Shown here: positions 8,333 to 16,497 of the stretch, piece by piece
How the letters are laid out: every line of letters starts with the position of its first letter
How positions within the stretch are numbered: position 1 is the first letter of the stretch
DNA from: Pseudomonas bijieensis
GTDB lineage: Bacteria > Pseudomonadota > Gammaproteobacteria > Pseudomonadales > Pseudomonadaceae
DNA: 64,000 bases
Assembly: GCF_013347965.1 (NCBI RefSeq)
Contig: NZ_CP048810.1
Location: 6,013,501-6,077,500 of the forward strand
Direction of reading: 5' to 3'
The notes under the pieces: model-generated
The model's input: the letters and a program-made list of their open reading frames with translations, nothing else
Database searches by the model: none
Told to the model about the DNA's origin: nothing
Made by a program: the position numbers and the translations under genes

Positions 8333-9361
8333 TTAGCGTGACAGGTGCTTGGGATTGGGTGTGAAGACGCTTTTTATCGTGGGGGCGCAAGGATCATTCA
8401 ACAAACTGTCAAAGACTGCTGAATACGCTTCCAGGGGATAGAGATGGGTGACCAGTTTTCCAAGTTCTGGAAGCCTATGGGCAATACGCAGCGCCAGGGG
8501 AAAGTGCTGGTTGTATTCGCCCGCGGCAATGATGCTGATGGCATTGACCAGAAAATGCTTTGCAGGAAGCGAGTATTTGTAGTCCCCGTTAAATCCGAAC
8601 AGGACAATCCTGCCGCCTCGGCTGACTCTACTGGCGGCGGTTTCGAGCTGATTACCCACGGTATCGATGACGACATCAAATTTTTCTTGGTTTGGCCCAA
8701 GGCACTCAAGGTCCCGGGGATGAACGATGTCCAAACCCAAGGAGTGCCCGAATTCAATTCGAAAGGTGTTCAAATCGGTCGCACGGGTATGGACGCCCAT
8801 GCCGCGCAAGAGTATTTGTGCGACCAGGCTCATTGGGCCCGATCCCAGAAGCAGCACCCGATCTCCCGCCTTGATGGACGCCTGCTCGATGTTGTTCAAG
8901 ATGCACGCTACGGGTTCAATCAAGACGGCTGTTTCCCAGCTCATGTCGTCCGGGATGCCGTGTACAAAACGCTCGTGTGTGATAAATCGCTCTGCAAATG
9001 TACCGTGCTTGTTGACCCCGGCGATGTTCAGGCCCGCATTTGAACCACCACTGCATAGATGGGTTTTGGCTGAGTTGCAGTACGCACAATTGCCGCAATA
9101 TTCATTGGGGTCTACAACCACGCGCATACCTTTACGCGTGCGGGTAACATCTGTTCCTACATTGACAACGACGCCGACCGCTTCGTGACCACGAACGATT
9201 CCCACCTGTCCTTCTTCGCGCCCTGACAATACCGCCAAATCTGTTCCGCAGATGCCGGACAGGACGATTTCTATTTCTACACCATCGGCGGGCAGCGTTT
9301 TGAATTCGTCGAGACTCACCAAGCTCAACTTTTGCGCGCTCACTAAACTGATTGCCTTCAT
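8333..9361 (-). CDS. Zinc-dependent medium-chain alcohol/sugar-alcohol dehydrogenase
   Basis: The 342-residue protein has the GroES-like catalytic domain with Zn ligands C38 (GICGTDL) and H59 (RGHEAVG), the structural zinc loop C89, C92, C95, C103, and a nucleotide-binding fold beginning VLLLGSGPMSLVAQ. It resembles threonine, sorbitol and glucose dehydrogenases, which oxidise a secondary alcohol with NAD(P). It is the first gene of the minus-strand set running down to the MFS exporter, 31 bases before the RibD-like gene. Its substrate is unknown. Confidence 0.85.
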   Translation of the reverse strand: MKAISLVSAQKLSLVSLDEFKTLPADGVEIEIVLSGICGTDLAVLSGREEGQVGIVRGHEAVGVVVNVGTDVTRTRKGMRVVVDPNEYCGNCAYCNSAKTHLCSGGSNAGLNIAGVNKHGTFAERFITHERFVHGIPDDMSWETAVLIEPVACILNNIEQASIKAGDRVLLLGSGPMSLVAQILLRGMGVHTRATDLNTFRIEFGHSLGLDIVHPRDLECLGPNQEKFDVVIDTVGNQLETAASRVSRGGRIVLFGFNGDYKYSLPAKHFLVNAISIIAAGEYNQHFPLALRIAHRLPELGKLVTHLYPLEAYSAVFDSLLNDPCAPTIKSVFTPNPKHLSR

Positions 9362-9679
9362 ATATACATCAGCGCTCTATTTGATTTTTGGATAAAGCAT
9401 GCCAACTAGAGAACTCGCTCCGCTGTACCTGGAGCGGTCCACGGACGAAACCTGTTAATCCATTTGGAAACGGCCGGCATTATGCAAGGCTGGCAGAGTT
9501 GGTTTCAGTCTAAAAAGAATTACCGATAACGACATGATGATTCATGTTGTTTCAGCTTGGCGGCCCAGGCGCCGTAAATATGGGGGATGTATTGTTTTTT
9601 CTAATCTGGCGGGTGCGAATTTTATTATTTGGATACAAGTGCGCGGGCACAATGGAACTAAAGGAAGTGAGGGCCCCTT
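9362..9679. other. Gene-free stretch upstream of the dehydrogenase
   Basis: These 318 bases separate the two minus-strand genes. They are AT-rich in parts (TTTTATTATTTGG near 9620) and should hold the promoter of the dehydrogenase operon. No convincing gene, RNA or repeat was seen. Confidence 0.4.
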
Positions 9680-10600
9680 TTATCCCTCAAGGCTATGCAC
9701 CAGGTTTTCAATCGCTTCCAGGGCCGCCTCATCCGGAGGCGGCGCAGCAGGACTTGCACTGCGCATCTGGTACGCGAGACGGTATTCGCTGGGGGTGCAA
9801 TTGGCGTATTGCTTGAAGGCGCGGGCGAAGTAGGATGGGTCCTTGAAGCCTGCTTCATAACCGATACTGGTGATGGGCATCTGGCTGTTGTCGAGCAGTT
9901 CCTTGGCAAAGCTCATGCGTTTGTTCAGCACGTAGTCGGTGAAGCCGAGCCCATTGGCTTCCTTGAACACCCGGCTGAAGCGAAACGTCGTCATGCCACA
10001 GCGCTTGGCCAGATCGCGCTGATCGATGCTTTCGCGAAAATGCTGGTCGATGTACAGCATGATGTGGCTGAGGGCCTGGTGCTTCTGGTGTCCAGCGGTC
10101 AGGCGGATGCTGTCGGGCAGGGTTGGGGAGTGATCGATCTGCGAGGTCTTTCCCCGACCATTGGCAGTGCGGCGCAGCTCGCACAGTTGCATCACGGCCG
10201 TCAGGTAGCGCTTTCTCTCGGCGACAGACAGGGGCAACACCATGTATTCCCAGACGCTGGAGCGCATGGCCCATACCGCCAGTTCTTCGGAGTGCTGCAC
10301 GGTGAACATGGTGATGGGGATGGTGGGAACGGTTCGCTTGATCTCCAGCAGGCGCCGCAGGCCTGGGGTGTCCGGGCGATCGAAGTGGATGCAGATCATG
10401 TCGACCTGTTCCCCGCTGGGCAGCATGGCGTTTTTTGCCAGCGTGCAGTCGCACGCGTCCTGGAACTGGGCGACGAGTTCCTGGGTGGACCGATCATGAG
10501 TCAGATCGAACCATAACAGCTTCGGCTTTTCAGTCGGGATTGACGCCATAGGACGACTACTCACAGGTTCTTTCTGCCCTTTAGCTAGCAGTATTGTCAC
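9680..10600 (-). CDS. AraC-family regulator with a degenerate receiver-like domain
   Basis: The 306-residue protein has an N-terminal response-regulator-like region (about 25-135), a linker, and a C-terminal AraC double helix-turn-helix domain (about 175-275: DLAKRCGMTTFRFSRVF and ITSIGYEAGFKDPSYFARAFK). The receiver lacks the usual phosphate-accepting aspartate (DMICIHFDRPD where DxxLLD is expected), and its VLP replaces the conserved KP. Phosphorylation control is therefore unlikely. The linker coding sequence contains a copy of the dispersed hairpin element. It is transcribed away from the flp pilin genes and is a good candidate for their regulator (inference). The start is uncertain: GTG 10600, GTG 10564 and ATG 10549 are all possible. 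Confidence 0.85.
   Translation of the reverse strand: MTILLAKGQKEPVSSRPMASIPTEKPKLLWFDLTHDRSTQELVAQFQDACDCTLAKNAMLPSGEQVDMICIHFDRPDTPGLRRLLEIKRTVPTIPITMFTVQHSEELAVWAMRSSVWEYMVLPLSVAERKRYLTAVMQLCELRRTANGRGKTSQIDHSPTLPDSIRLTAGHQKHQALSHIMLYIDQHFRESIDQRDLAKRCGMTTFRFSRVFKEANGLGFTDYVLNKRMSFAKELLDNSQMPITSIGYEAGFKDPSYFARAFKQYANCTPSEYRLAYQMRSASPAAPPPDEAALEAIENLVHSLEG
10112..10165. repeat. Dispersed hairpin element, copy 2 (inside the AraC-type gene)
   Basis: About 54 bases match positions 5100-5152 with roughly nine or ten differences, including the shared GGCAGGGTTGGGGAGTG. The element is read in frame and encodes the HSPTLPD stretch of the linker. Confidence 0.6.
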
Positions 10601-10861
10601 TGTGCTATCACTTCGCCGAATAAATTTTTATAAAAATTCGATCTTTTAGCGTCATCCCTTGCCACGCAATGCTGGCGAGCGCCCGTTTGCGCTGCGGCAC
10701 GGATGGGTTTTCCGACCTCGCAGCCGTTCTCGCCCCCGCAAAAAAATCCTAGCGATGTGCAAAATCCTCCTAACGGCTATCACCACCTGCTGACTAGGGT
10801 TGCATCAGGCAGTTCGCAATGTACTGCCCCTTGAGAAAACAACCCCGATGAGGTGTGCGAA
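10601..10861 (+). promoter_or_regulatory. Control region between the AraC-type regulator and flp
   Basis: This divergent intergenic region must hold promoters for the pilin operon and the regulator. An AT-rich patch lies near 10618-10650. No individual -10/-35 pair stands out enough to call. Confidence 0.4.
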
Positions 10862-11056
10862 ATGACTCTTCAAACAATCAAGGCTTCGGTACTGAAGTTC
10901 GCCAAAGATGAAGATGGCCTGACCATTGTGGAATACGCCGTGGCTGGTGGGTTGATCACCGTATTGGTGGCCGCCGCGTTTGTTCTCCTGGGCGGCGCCG
11001 TGAACACCAAGATCCGTGCGCTGTGCCAGGCGGTCAACGGCAACGTTGCCTGCTGA
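10862..11056 (+). CDS. flp: Flp-type pilin, first copy
   Basis: This 64-residue prepilin is the major subunit of the Flp (type IVb) pilus. It has a short basic leader, the Flp processing and assembly motif GLTIVEYAVAGG, and a single hydrophobic helix (LITVLVAAAFVLLGGAV). It would be cleaved by the prepilin peptidase encoded downstream and assembled by TadA/B/C. The ATG at 10862 is preferred to the GTG at 10853, because AGGTG lies upstream of the ATG and the ATG version aligns with the second copy. The two copies differ at only about ten positions, so this is a recent tandem duplication. Confidence 0.93.
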   Translation: MTLQTIKASVLKFAKDEDGLTIVEYAVAGGLITVLVAAAFVLLGGAVNTKIRALCQAVNGNVAC

Positions 11057-11213
11057 CAGCAGCCACTTGCGTTGACGGGGACACGGCAACTCTCAAGGAA
11101 TAACGCTTGCGACTCTTTTGCAGTGAGTACAACGAATAAATCAAATGGACTTCGCGCTGTCCCCTCCAACTTAAGTTCGTAGCAGTACTACTTACGAGCG
11201 TGAGGTCCATGCC

Positions 11214-11408
11214 ATGACTCTCCAGACAATAAGTACTTCGATCAGCAAGTTCGCCAAAGATGAAGACGGCCTGACCATCGTTGAATACGCGGTGGCCGGT
11301 GGCTTGATCACGGTGTTGGTGGCGGCGGCATTCGTCCTTCTGGGCGGCGCCGTCGATACCAAGATCCGGGCGCTATGCCAGGTCGTCAATAGCAACGTCG
11401 CCTGCTAA
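11214..11408 (+). CDS. flp: Flp-type pilin, second copy
   Basis: This 64-residue paralogue of the preceding pilin has the same DEDGLTIVEYAVAGG core and the same C-terminal Cys-containing end (NVAC). Differences cluster in the leader and near the C-terminus (AVNG versus VVNS). GTGAGG lies upstream of the ATG. A 157-base spacer separates the copies, so each may have its own expression level. Both mature pilins keep two cysteines, which could form a disulfide (inference). Confidence 0.93.
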   Translation: MTLQTISTSISKFAKDEDGLTIVEYAVAGGLITVLVAAAFVLLGGAVDTKIRALCQVVNSNVAC

Positions 11409-11434
11409 CGAAAACCACTCTAGGGAGACGCATC

Positions 11435-11965
11435 ATGTCCATGGAACTGCTGGTGTCGACGGTACTGCTGCTAGGACTGCTGGGTGTGGCGGTGGTGAGC
11501 GATCTGCTTCGCCACCGCATTCCCAACACACTGGTCCTGTTGGGCCTTGCCCTGGGATTGGCCGGCCAGGTCTATACCAGCGGGATCGGCGGCTTGGGCG
11601 ATAGCCTGCTGGGCATGCTGATCTGTTTCGGGCTGTTCCTGCCCATGTACGCCGTCGGTGGCATGGCCGCCGGTGACGTCAAGCTGATGACCATGGTCGG
11701 CAGCTTCCTGCCTTTTCATTACGCACTGTGGGCGGCGCTGTTCAGCCTGATCGCCGGCGGTGTGTGCGGTTTCCTGATCGTCCTGGCCCGCGGCCAACTG
11801 CTCCAGACCCTGGGGCGCTACTGGCTGATTGTGCGCGCCCAGTCTTATCTGGCGCCGACTTCGGATGAAGTGGCCGGCAAACCCTTTCCTTATTCGATTG
11901 CGATCCTGATCGGTACTTTGAACAGCGTTTACTGGCAACTGGTTGCCGGCGGCTGGGGAGTCTAG
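11435..11965 (+). CDS. fppA: Prepilin peptidase of the Flp system (A24 family)
   Basis: The 176-residue polytopic membrane protein has the two catalytic aspartate regions of type IV prepilin peptidases: VVSDLLRHRIPN near residue 23 and the GD of GGMAAGDVKLM near residue 80. It lacks the N-terminal methylase domain of PilD, as is usual for TadV/FppA. It should cleave the leaders of Flp and of the TadE/TadF-like pseudopilins. GGGAGA precedes the ATG. Confidence 0.92.
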   Translation: MSMELLVSTVLLLGLLGVAVVSDLLRHRIPNTLVLLGLALGLAGQVYTSGIGGLGDSLLGMLICFGLFLPMYAVGGMAAGDVKLMTMVGSFLPFHYALWAALFSLIAGGVCGFLIVLARGQLLQTLGRYWLIVRAQSYLAPTSDEVAGKPFPYSIAILIGTLNSVYWQLVAGGWGV

Positions 11966-11967
11966 TC

Positions 11968-13296
11968 ATGCACGTCATCAACGATAGCGATGCCTACCCC
12001 AGCGAACGGGAAGCGGTGCAACGCCTGGCGCCACAGCCATGCACCATTCGCGACACCGGCCTGACCGACAGTTTCCTGGGTGAGTTGGTATGCAAGCATC
12101 TGCACGATGCCGGTGTGCTGGACATGACTCGGCTGGTGGAGCGCCTGGCCCTGACCGGCGCGGTACTGGAAGAAGTCCTGGCGTTCCTGCGCAAGGACGG
12201 TCGCGTCGAAGTGCTGGGCCAGTTGGGACAAACGGGCGTGCAGACGCTGCGTTATGGCCTGACCGAGCGCGGCCGCAGTTCGGCCCGCGATGCCCTGGCC
12301 CGTAGCGGCTACATCGGCGCGGCCCCGTTTCCGGTGAGCACCTATCGCTCGCTGATCAAGATCCAGACCATTCACCATGGCCGCATCACCGCCAAGGACA
12401 TGCACCAGGCCTTGGCCGGCCTGGTGCTGAGCCAAGGCATGCTCGACCAACTGGGCGTCGCCCTGAATTCCGGGCGGGCGATCATGATCTACGGCCCGGC
12501 GGGCACGGGCAAAACCTACGTCAGCAGCCGATTGATCCGGCTGTTCGCCGAGGCCATCTGGGTGCCCCATGCCATCGTCATCAACGAGTCGGTGATCGAG
12601 ATCTACGACCCGCAGGTGCATCAGCGCCTGGATGACAACGGCCAAGCGAACAACCTGATGCTCAACGAAGGCATCGACCGCCGGCTGCTGTGCTGCAAAC
12701 GCCCGATCGTCATCACCGGCGGCGAGCTGAGCATGGAGCAGTTGGACGTGCGCTACGACCCGTTCACCCGGCAATACCAGGCGGCGTTGCAGCTCAAGGC
12801 CAGCAACGGGCTGTTCATCATCGATGACATGGGCCGCCAGCGCATGGCCCCGGCCGAGCTGCTCAATCGCTGGATCGTGCCCATGGAGGAGAAGCGCGAC
12901 TTCATCAACCTGGGGGGCGGCCGGCATTGCGAGCTGCCGTTCGACCTGGTGCTGGTGTTTTCCACCAACCTCAACCCCCTCGAATTGGCCGACGAGGCCT
13001 TCCTGCGGCGCATCGGCTACAAGGTGCAGTTCGGTTACCTCAAGCCCGAGGAATACGAACGCATCTGGCGCCAGGAGTGCGAACGCCTGGGCATCCCCTA
13101 CGATCCGCTGCTGGTGCGCTATGTCCTGCAGCGGCTGTATGCAGGCGAAGGCATGCCGCTGGTGCCTTGCCATCCCCGTGACCTGTTGAACATGGCGCTC
13201 GACCGCCAGCGTTACCTGGGCGGTTCCGGCCCCCTGTTGCCGCAAGAACTGGAATGGGCCTGGCACAACTACTTCGTTCAGCTCGACTTCCTTTGA
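11968..13296 (+). CDS. AAA+ ATPase of the Tad locus, function unknown
   Basis: The 442-residue protein begins two bases after fppA. Residues 1-115 look like a winged-helix region (LVERLALTGAVLEEVLAFL, RYGLTERGRSS). The AAA+ core follows, with Walker A GPAGTGKT (176-183), Walker B GLFIIDDMGR (281-290), sensor FSTNLNP (331-337) and a likely arginine finger in FLRRIGYK. No membrane segment or signal peptide is visible. It is clearly distinct from TadA and TadZ, the two standard ATPases of the system, and is not part of the classical Tad set. A regulatory or chaperone-like role in pilus assembly is an inference from its place. Confidence 0.85.
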   Translation: MHVINDSDAYPSEREAVQRLAPQPCTIRDTGLTDSFLGELVCKHLHDAGVLDMTRLVERLALTGAVLEEVLAFLRKDGRVEVLGQLGQTGVQTLRYGLTERGRSSARDALARSGYIGAAPFPVSTYRSLIKIQTIHHGRITAKDMHQALAGLVLSQGMLDQLGVALNSGRAIMIYGPAGTGKTYVSSRLIRLFAEAIWVPHAIVINESVIEIYDPQVHQRLDDNGQANNLMLNEGIDRRLLCCKRPIVITGGELSMEQLDVRYDPFTRQYQAALQLKASNGLFIIDDMGRQRMAPAELLNRWIVPMEEKRDFINLGGGRHCELPFDLVLVFSTNLNPLELADEAFLRRIGYKVQFGYLKPEEYERIWRQECERLGIPYDPLLVRYVLQRLYAGEGMPLVPCHPRDLLNMALDRQRYLGGSGPLLPQELEWAWHNYFVQLDFL

Positions 13297-13311
13297 TCTG
13301 GAGATACCGAC

Positions 13312-14127
13312 ATGAGCTCTCGTACGCTTCCGCTGATAGGCGTTTCCCTGGTAATGGGCCTTGGTGCCGCATGGATGGCTGACTCCTGGCTGAGCGCGCG
13401 ACTCAACGCGACCCCCGATGATCACCTGCGAAGCGTGGTGGTCGCCACGGTGGAAATCCCCTTCGGGCAGATGGTCGAGGCCCAGCAAGTCACCACCGTG
13501 CGCATGCCCATGGACACGATCCCGGACGATGCCTTCGATTCCAGCGAACAGGCCGTGGGCAAGATTGCCACCTTCGACATCCTGCGCGGCGACATCGTGC
13601 GAGGCGCGCGTCTGAGCGAGCACTTGGGCGGCAGCACCCTGGCTTCGCTGATCGCGCCGGACAAGCGGGCCATATCGGTACGCGTGGATGATGTGGTCGG
13701 CGTGGGCGGCTTCCTCTTGCCGGGCAACCGGGTCGATGTGTTGGCAACCAAGACCACCAGCGCCGGCAGCAACAGCGCCACGTCGCGGACCATCCTGGAA
13801 AACCTGCGGGTGCTGGCGGTGGACCAGACGGCGGGCACCGACAAGACCCAGCCGGTGGTGGTGCGGGCCGTGACGCTGGAAATGTCCGCCAGCGAAGCGG
13901 AAGCGCTGGTCACTGCGCAAACCGAAGGCAAGCTGCAATTGGCCTTGCGCAACCCGCTGAACCTGGAGAAAAAGGCCGTGGCCGTTGCCCCGCCAGCCCC
14001 TGCGCCGGTCATGGCGGTGGCTGCCGCTGCGCCGCCAAAACCTGTGGTGCAGCGCAGTGCCAAGCCCCAAGGCGGGTCGATCACGTTGATCCGTGGGATT
14101 GAAAGCAGCGTGATCAATGTTCGCTGA
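13312..14127 (+). CDS. rcpC: Flp pilus assembly protein RcpC/CpaB
   Basis: The 271-residue protein has an N-terminal membrane anchor or signal (about 5-25) and a SAF domain (VVVATVEIPFGQMVEAQQVTTVRMP...), then the RcpC/CpaB domain (ISVRVDDVVGVGGFLLPGNRVDVL). The C-terminal tail is Ala/Pro-rich and basic. RcpC is a periplasmic factor that works with the secretin RcpA at the outer membrane. TCTGGAGA lies upstream of the ATG. Its partner rcpA is not adjacent here but in the convergent operon. Confidence 0.9.
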   Translation: MSSRTLPLIGVSLVMGLGAAWMADSWLSARLNATPDDHLRSVVVATVEIPFGQMVEAQQVTTVRMPMDTIPDDAFDSSEQAVGKIATFDILRGDIVRGARLSEHLGGSTLASLIAPDKRAISVRVDDVVGVGGFLLPGNRVDVLATKTTSAGSNSATSRTILENLRVLAVDQTAGTDKTQPVVVRAVTLEMSASEAEALVTAQTEGKLQLALRNPLNLEKKAVAVAPPAPAPVMAVAAAAPPKPVVQRSAKPQGGSITLIRGIESSVINVR

Positions 14128-14198
14128 ATAGCGCCTGCATGCCAGGCCCTCCCGGGCCGTGGCGATACCGATCCTCAAACGTTGCAGATGAGGGCTCG

Positions 14199-15515
14199 AT
14201 GATGAATGCCAATATCCGGCGCCAGGGAGGGGCGGTGAGTGTGTTGATGGTGATCGCGCTGGTGGCGATTTCCATGATGGCGGCGTTGGCCCTGGATGGC
14301 GGGCATATGCTGCTGAACAAGACGCGCCTGCAGAATGCGGTGGATGCCGCCGCCTTGGGCGGTGCCAAGACCCTGAGCCAGGTCAGCGGCGGCATCAACA
14401 TGGCCAGCACCACCCGCGCGGCGGCCCTGGACACGCTCAACAGGAATGCCAACGCCGCCGGTAACACCGAGTTGGCAACGGCGATTGCTGGCAACCCCGG
14501 CGCGTTTGCCGTGGTGGAGTTGTCCAGCAGCGTCTACGGCCCGTTCTCCTACCCAGGACCTACCGATGCCAAGTACGTACGGGTGTCGGTGTCCAGCTAT
14601 CAATTGAGCGGGTTTTTCTGGAGCTTCGTGCAAACGATGGGCAGCGCTGGCTTGGGTAACAAGCGAGTCGCGGCGATTGCCACTGCCGGGCCCAGTCCGA
14701 CCTCGCCTTGTGACCTGGCGCCGTTGATGGTTTGTGGCGATCCCACTCAATACAACCCCGCCGCCGGCAACTTCTGGGGGTATCAATTTGGCGACCTGGA
14801 AGTCTTGAAAACCGCTGCGGGGAACACATCACCCATCGGCCCGGGCAACTTCCAGTTGCTGGATTTCGGCTCAGGCGGCAGTGCAGTCCGTGAAGACCTG
14901 GCCGGCGGTGGCTCGGTTTGCCGCAATGTCGGGGATAACGTCCAGACTGCGCCAGGCAATAAAGCCGGCCCGACCTCCCAAGGCTTGAACACTCGCTTTG
15001 GTATCTACAACGGCCCGGTCAGTTCTTCGGACTACCCACCGGATCTGGTCACGGCCTCAGGCACCCCGGCGATCACCTACAACGATGCACTCTCCCAGGC
15101 GCAATACAAAGGCAAAGCCGTCACGTCGAGCAACGGCGACCTCTCGGCGGGCGGCGAGGCAATACAGGACTACAACGACTGGCGGGCCAAGGTTGCCGCC
15201 TGCGTGGCGGGAGGCGCCAGCGGCTGCCAAAGCAACGGGGTTTTCGAGCGTCGGATGCTGAAGATCGTGATTGGCAATTGCACCGGTAAGCAGGGCGGTT
15301 CCACCTCGATTCCGGTTCTGGGATTCGGTTGCTATTTCGTTGTGCAGCCGGTGGATGGCGGGGGCTCGGACTCCCTGGTTTTCGGCCAGTTCGTCCAGGA
15401 GTGCGAGGGCGACAACGTACCCGGTCCCACGCCGTCTACCGATTCGGGCCCACAGATCATCCAGCTCTACAAAACCTACCTCAACGGCAGCGGCACTCCG
15501 AGTACCGACTCGTAG
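14199..15515 (+). CDS. tadG: TadG-like pilus assembly protein
   Basis: The 438-residue protein has the TadE/G-like N-terminus: a basic start (MMNANIRRQGG), a hydrophobic helix (AVSVLMVIALVAISMMAALAL) and DGGHMLLNKTRLQNAVDAAALGGAKTL. A large Gly/Ser/Thr-rich periplasmic region with scattered cysteines follows. No von Willebrand MIDAS motif is obvious. The start was set at ATG 14199, with GAGGG just upstream. It is likely an envelope-anchored assembly or anchoring component. Confidence 0.82.
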   Translation: MMNANIRRQGGAVSVLMVIALVAISMMAALALDGGHMLLNKTRLQNAVDAAALGGAKTLSQVSGGINMASTTRAAALDTLNRNANAAGNTELATAIAGNPGAFAVVELSSSVYGPFSYPGPTDAKYVRVSVSSYQLSGFFWSFVQTMGSAGLGNKRVAAIATAGPSPTSPCDLAPLMVCGDPTQYNPAAGNFWGYQFGDLEVLKTAAGNTSPIGPGNFQLLDFGSGGSAVREDLAGGGSVCRNVGDNVQTAPGNKAGPTSQGLNTRFGIYNGPVSSSDYPPDLVTASGTPAITYNDALSQAQYKGKAVTSSNGDLSAGGEAIQDYNDWRAKVAACVAGGASGCQSNGVFERRMLKIVIGNCTGKQGGSTSIPVLGFGCYFVVQPVDGGGSDSLVFGQFVQECEGDNVPGPTPSTDSGPQIIQLYKTYLNGSGTPSTDS

Positions 15516-15523
15516 GAGGCGTC

Positions 15524-16003
15524 ATGGGACTTTCTCATTTCAAACCGGCGCAAGCCCAGCGAGGCGTGGCCCTGGTGGAGTTCACCCTGGTGTTGCCATT
15601 GTTGCTGTTGCTGCTGCTGGCCTTCGGCGAGTTCGGCCGCATGCTCTACCAGTACAACGTACTGCTTCAGGCCAGCCGCGATGCCGACCGCTTCGTCGCC
15701 AGCCAGGCGTGGAACGCCACTCTCGGCGGTATCACGTTGAACAACACGCTACTGACCCAGACGAAAAACGTAGCGGTGTATGGCGTGCCCAGTGCTGCCG
15801 GCACCGCCGTGGTGTCAGGGCTGACCACGGCTAACGTGCAGGTCGCCGCCGAGGGCATCGATCATGTGCGCGTCACCATTACCTACACCTTTTGCCCGGT
15901 GATCGGTGAGGGTAACTGCACCGGGTCGATTCCAGGATTTTTCGGCAATGCCATTCCGCTGGGCATCCAGTTGGTCGCGACCACCGTCATGAGGGCGCTG
16001 TGA
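15524..16003 (+). CDS. tadE: TadE-like pseudopilin
   Basis: The 159-residue protein has the TadE N-terminus QRGVALVEFTLVLPLLLLLLLAFGEFGRMLYQYN: a G/E processing-type motif followed by a long hydrophobic helix. The periplasmic domain carries two cysteines (FCPVIGEGNC). It is a minor pilin processed by the prepilin peptidase. TAGGAGG precedes the ATG by four bases. It ends in TGATG, overlapping the next gene. Confidence 0.85.
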   Translation: MGLSHFKPAQAQRGVALVEFTLVLPLLLLLLLAFGEFGRMLYQYNVLLQASRDADRFVASQAWNATLGGITLNNTLLTQTKNVAVYGVPSAAGTAVVSGLTTANVQVAAEGIDHVRVTITYTFCPVIGEGNCTGSIPGFFGNAIPLGIQLVATTVMRAL

Positions 16004-16497
16004 TGAACCATAAACACATGCGCGGCACCTACATCGTGGAGTTTTCCTTCGTGGGCTTGCTGGTGTTCATCCTGCTGTTCGGCGTGGTGGAAATGGGCCG
16101 GCTGTACTTCACGGTCAACGCGCTGGATGAAGCGGCACGGCGTGGAGTACGCCTGGCGGCGGTGTGCAATATCAGTGATCCGGTGGTGTTGCGCCGGGCT
16201 ATCTTCAACGCCGCGACGGACGCCGGTACCAGCCAACTGATCACCAGCCTGGCGACCTCGAACCTGGCGCTGACTTACCTGGACGTCAATGGCGCCGTGG
16301 TGGCGAACCCCGCCGATACATCCGGCAGCACGGGCTTCCGTGCCATCCGCTATGTCCGGCTGAGCGTGCAGAACTTCGTTTTCAACCTGTTCATTCCCGG
16401 CTTAGGCGTGCCCATTACCTTGCCCACATTCAGGGCAACCTTGCCACGCGAAAGCCTTGGGCGTCATTCCGATTCCGGGGAGATCACACCATGCTGA
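16003..16497 (+). CDS. tadF: TadF/TadE-like pseudopilin
   Basis: The 164-residue protein has a pseudopilin N-terminus (RGTYIVEFSFVGLLVFILLFGVVEMGRLYFTVNALDEAARRG). It is a second TadE-family protein directly coupled to the first by TGATG and probably forms a minor-pilin pair with it. Assignment as TadF rather than a second TadE rests on gene order. Its last bases overlap tadZ. Confidence 0.8.
   Translation: MNHKHMRGTYIVEFSFVGLLVFILLFGVVEMGRLYFTVNALDEAARRGVRLAAVCNISDPVVLRRAIFNAATDAGTSQLITSLATSNLALTYLDVNGAVVANPADTSGSTGFRAIRYVRLSVQNFVFNLFIPGLGVPITLPTFRATLPRESLGRHSDSGEITPC

Noticed and set aside
9534..9833. Small frames between the dehydrogenase and the AraC-type gene
   Set aside because: No ribosome-binding site and overlap with the AraC-type gene on the other strand.
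11962..14178. A minus-strand frame of about 740 codons opposite the AAA+ ATPase and rcpC
   Set aside because: The translation is His/Arg/Gln-rich with no family features, while the plus-strand frames carry clear Walker and SAF motifs.
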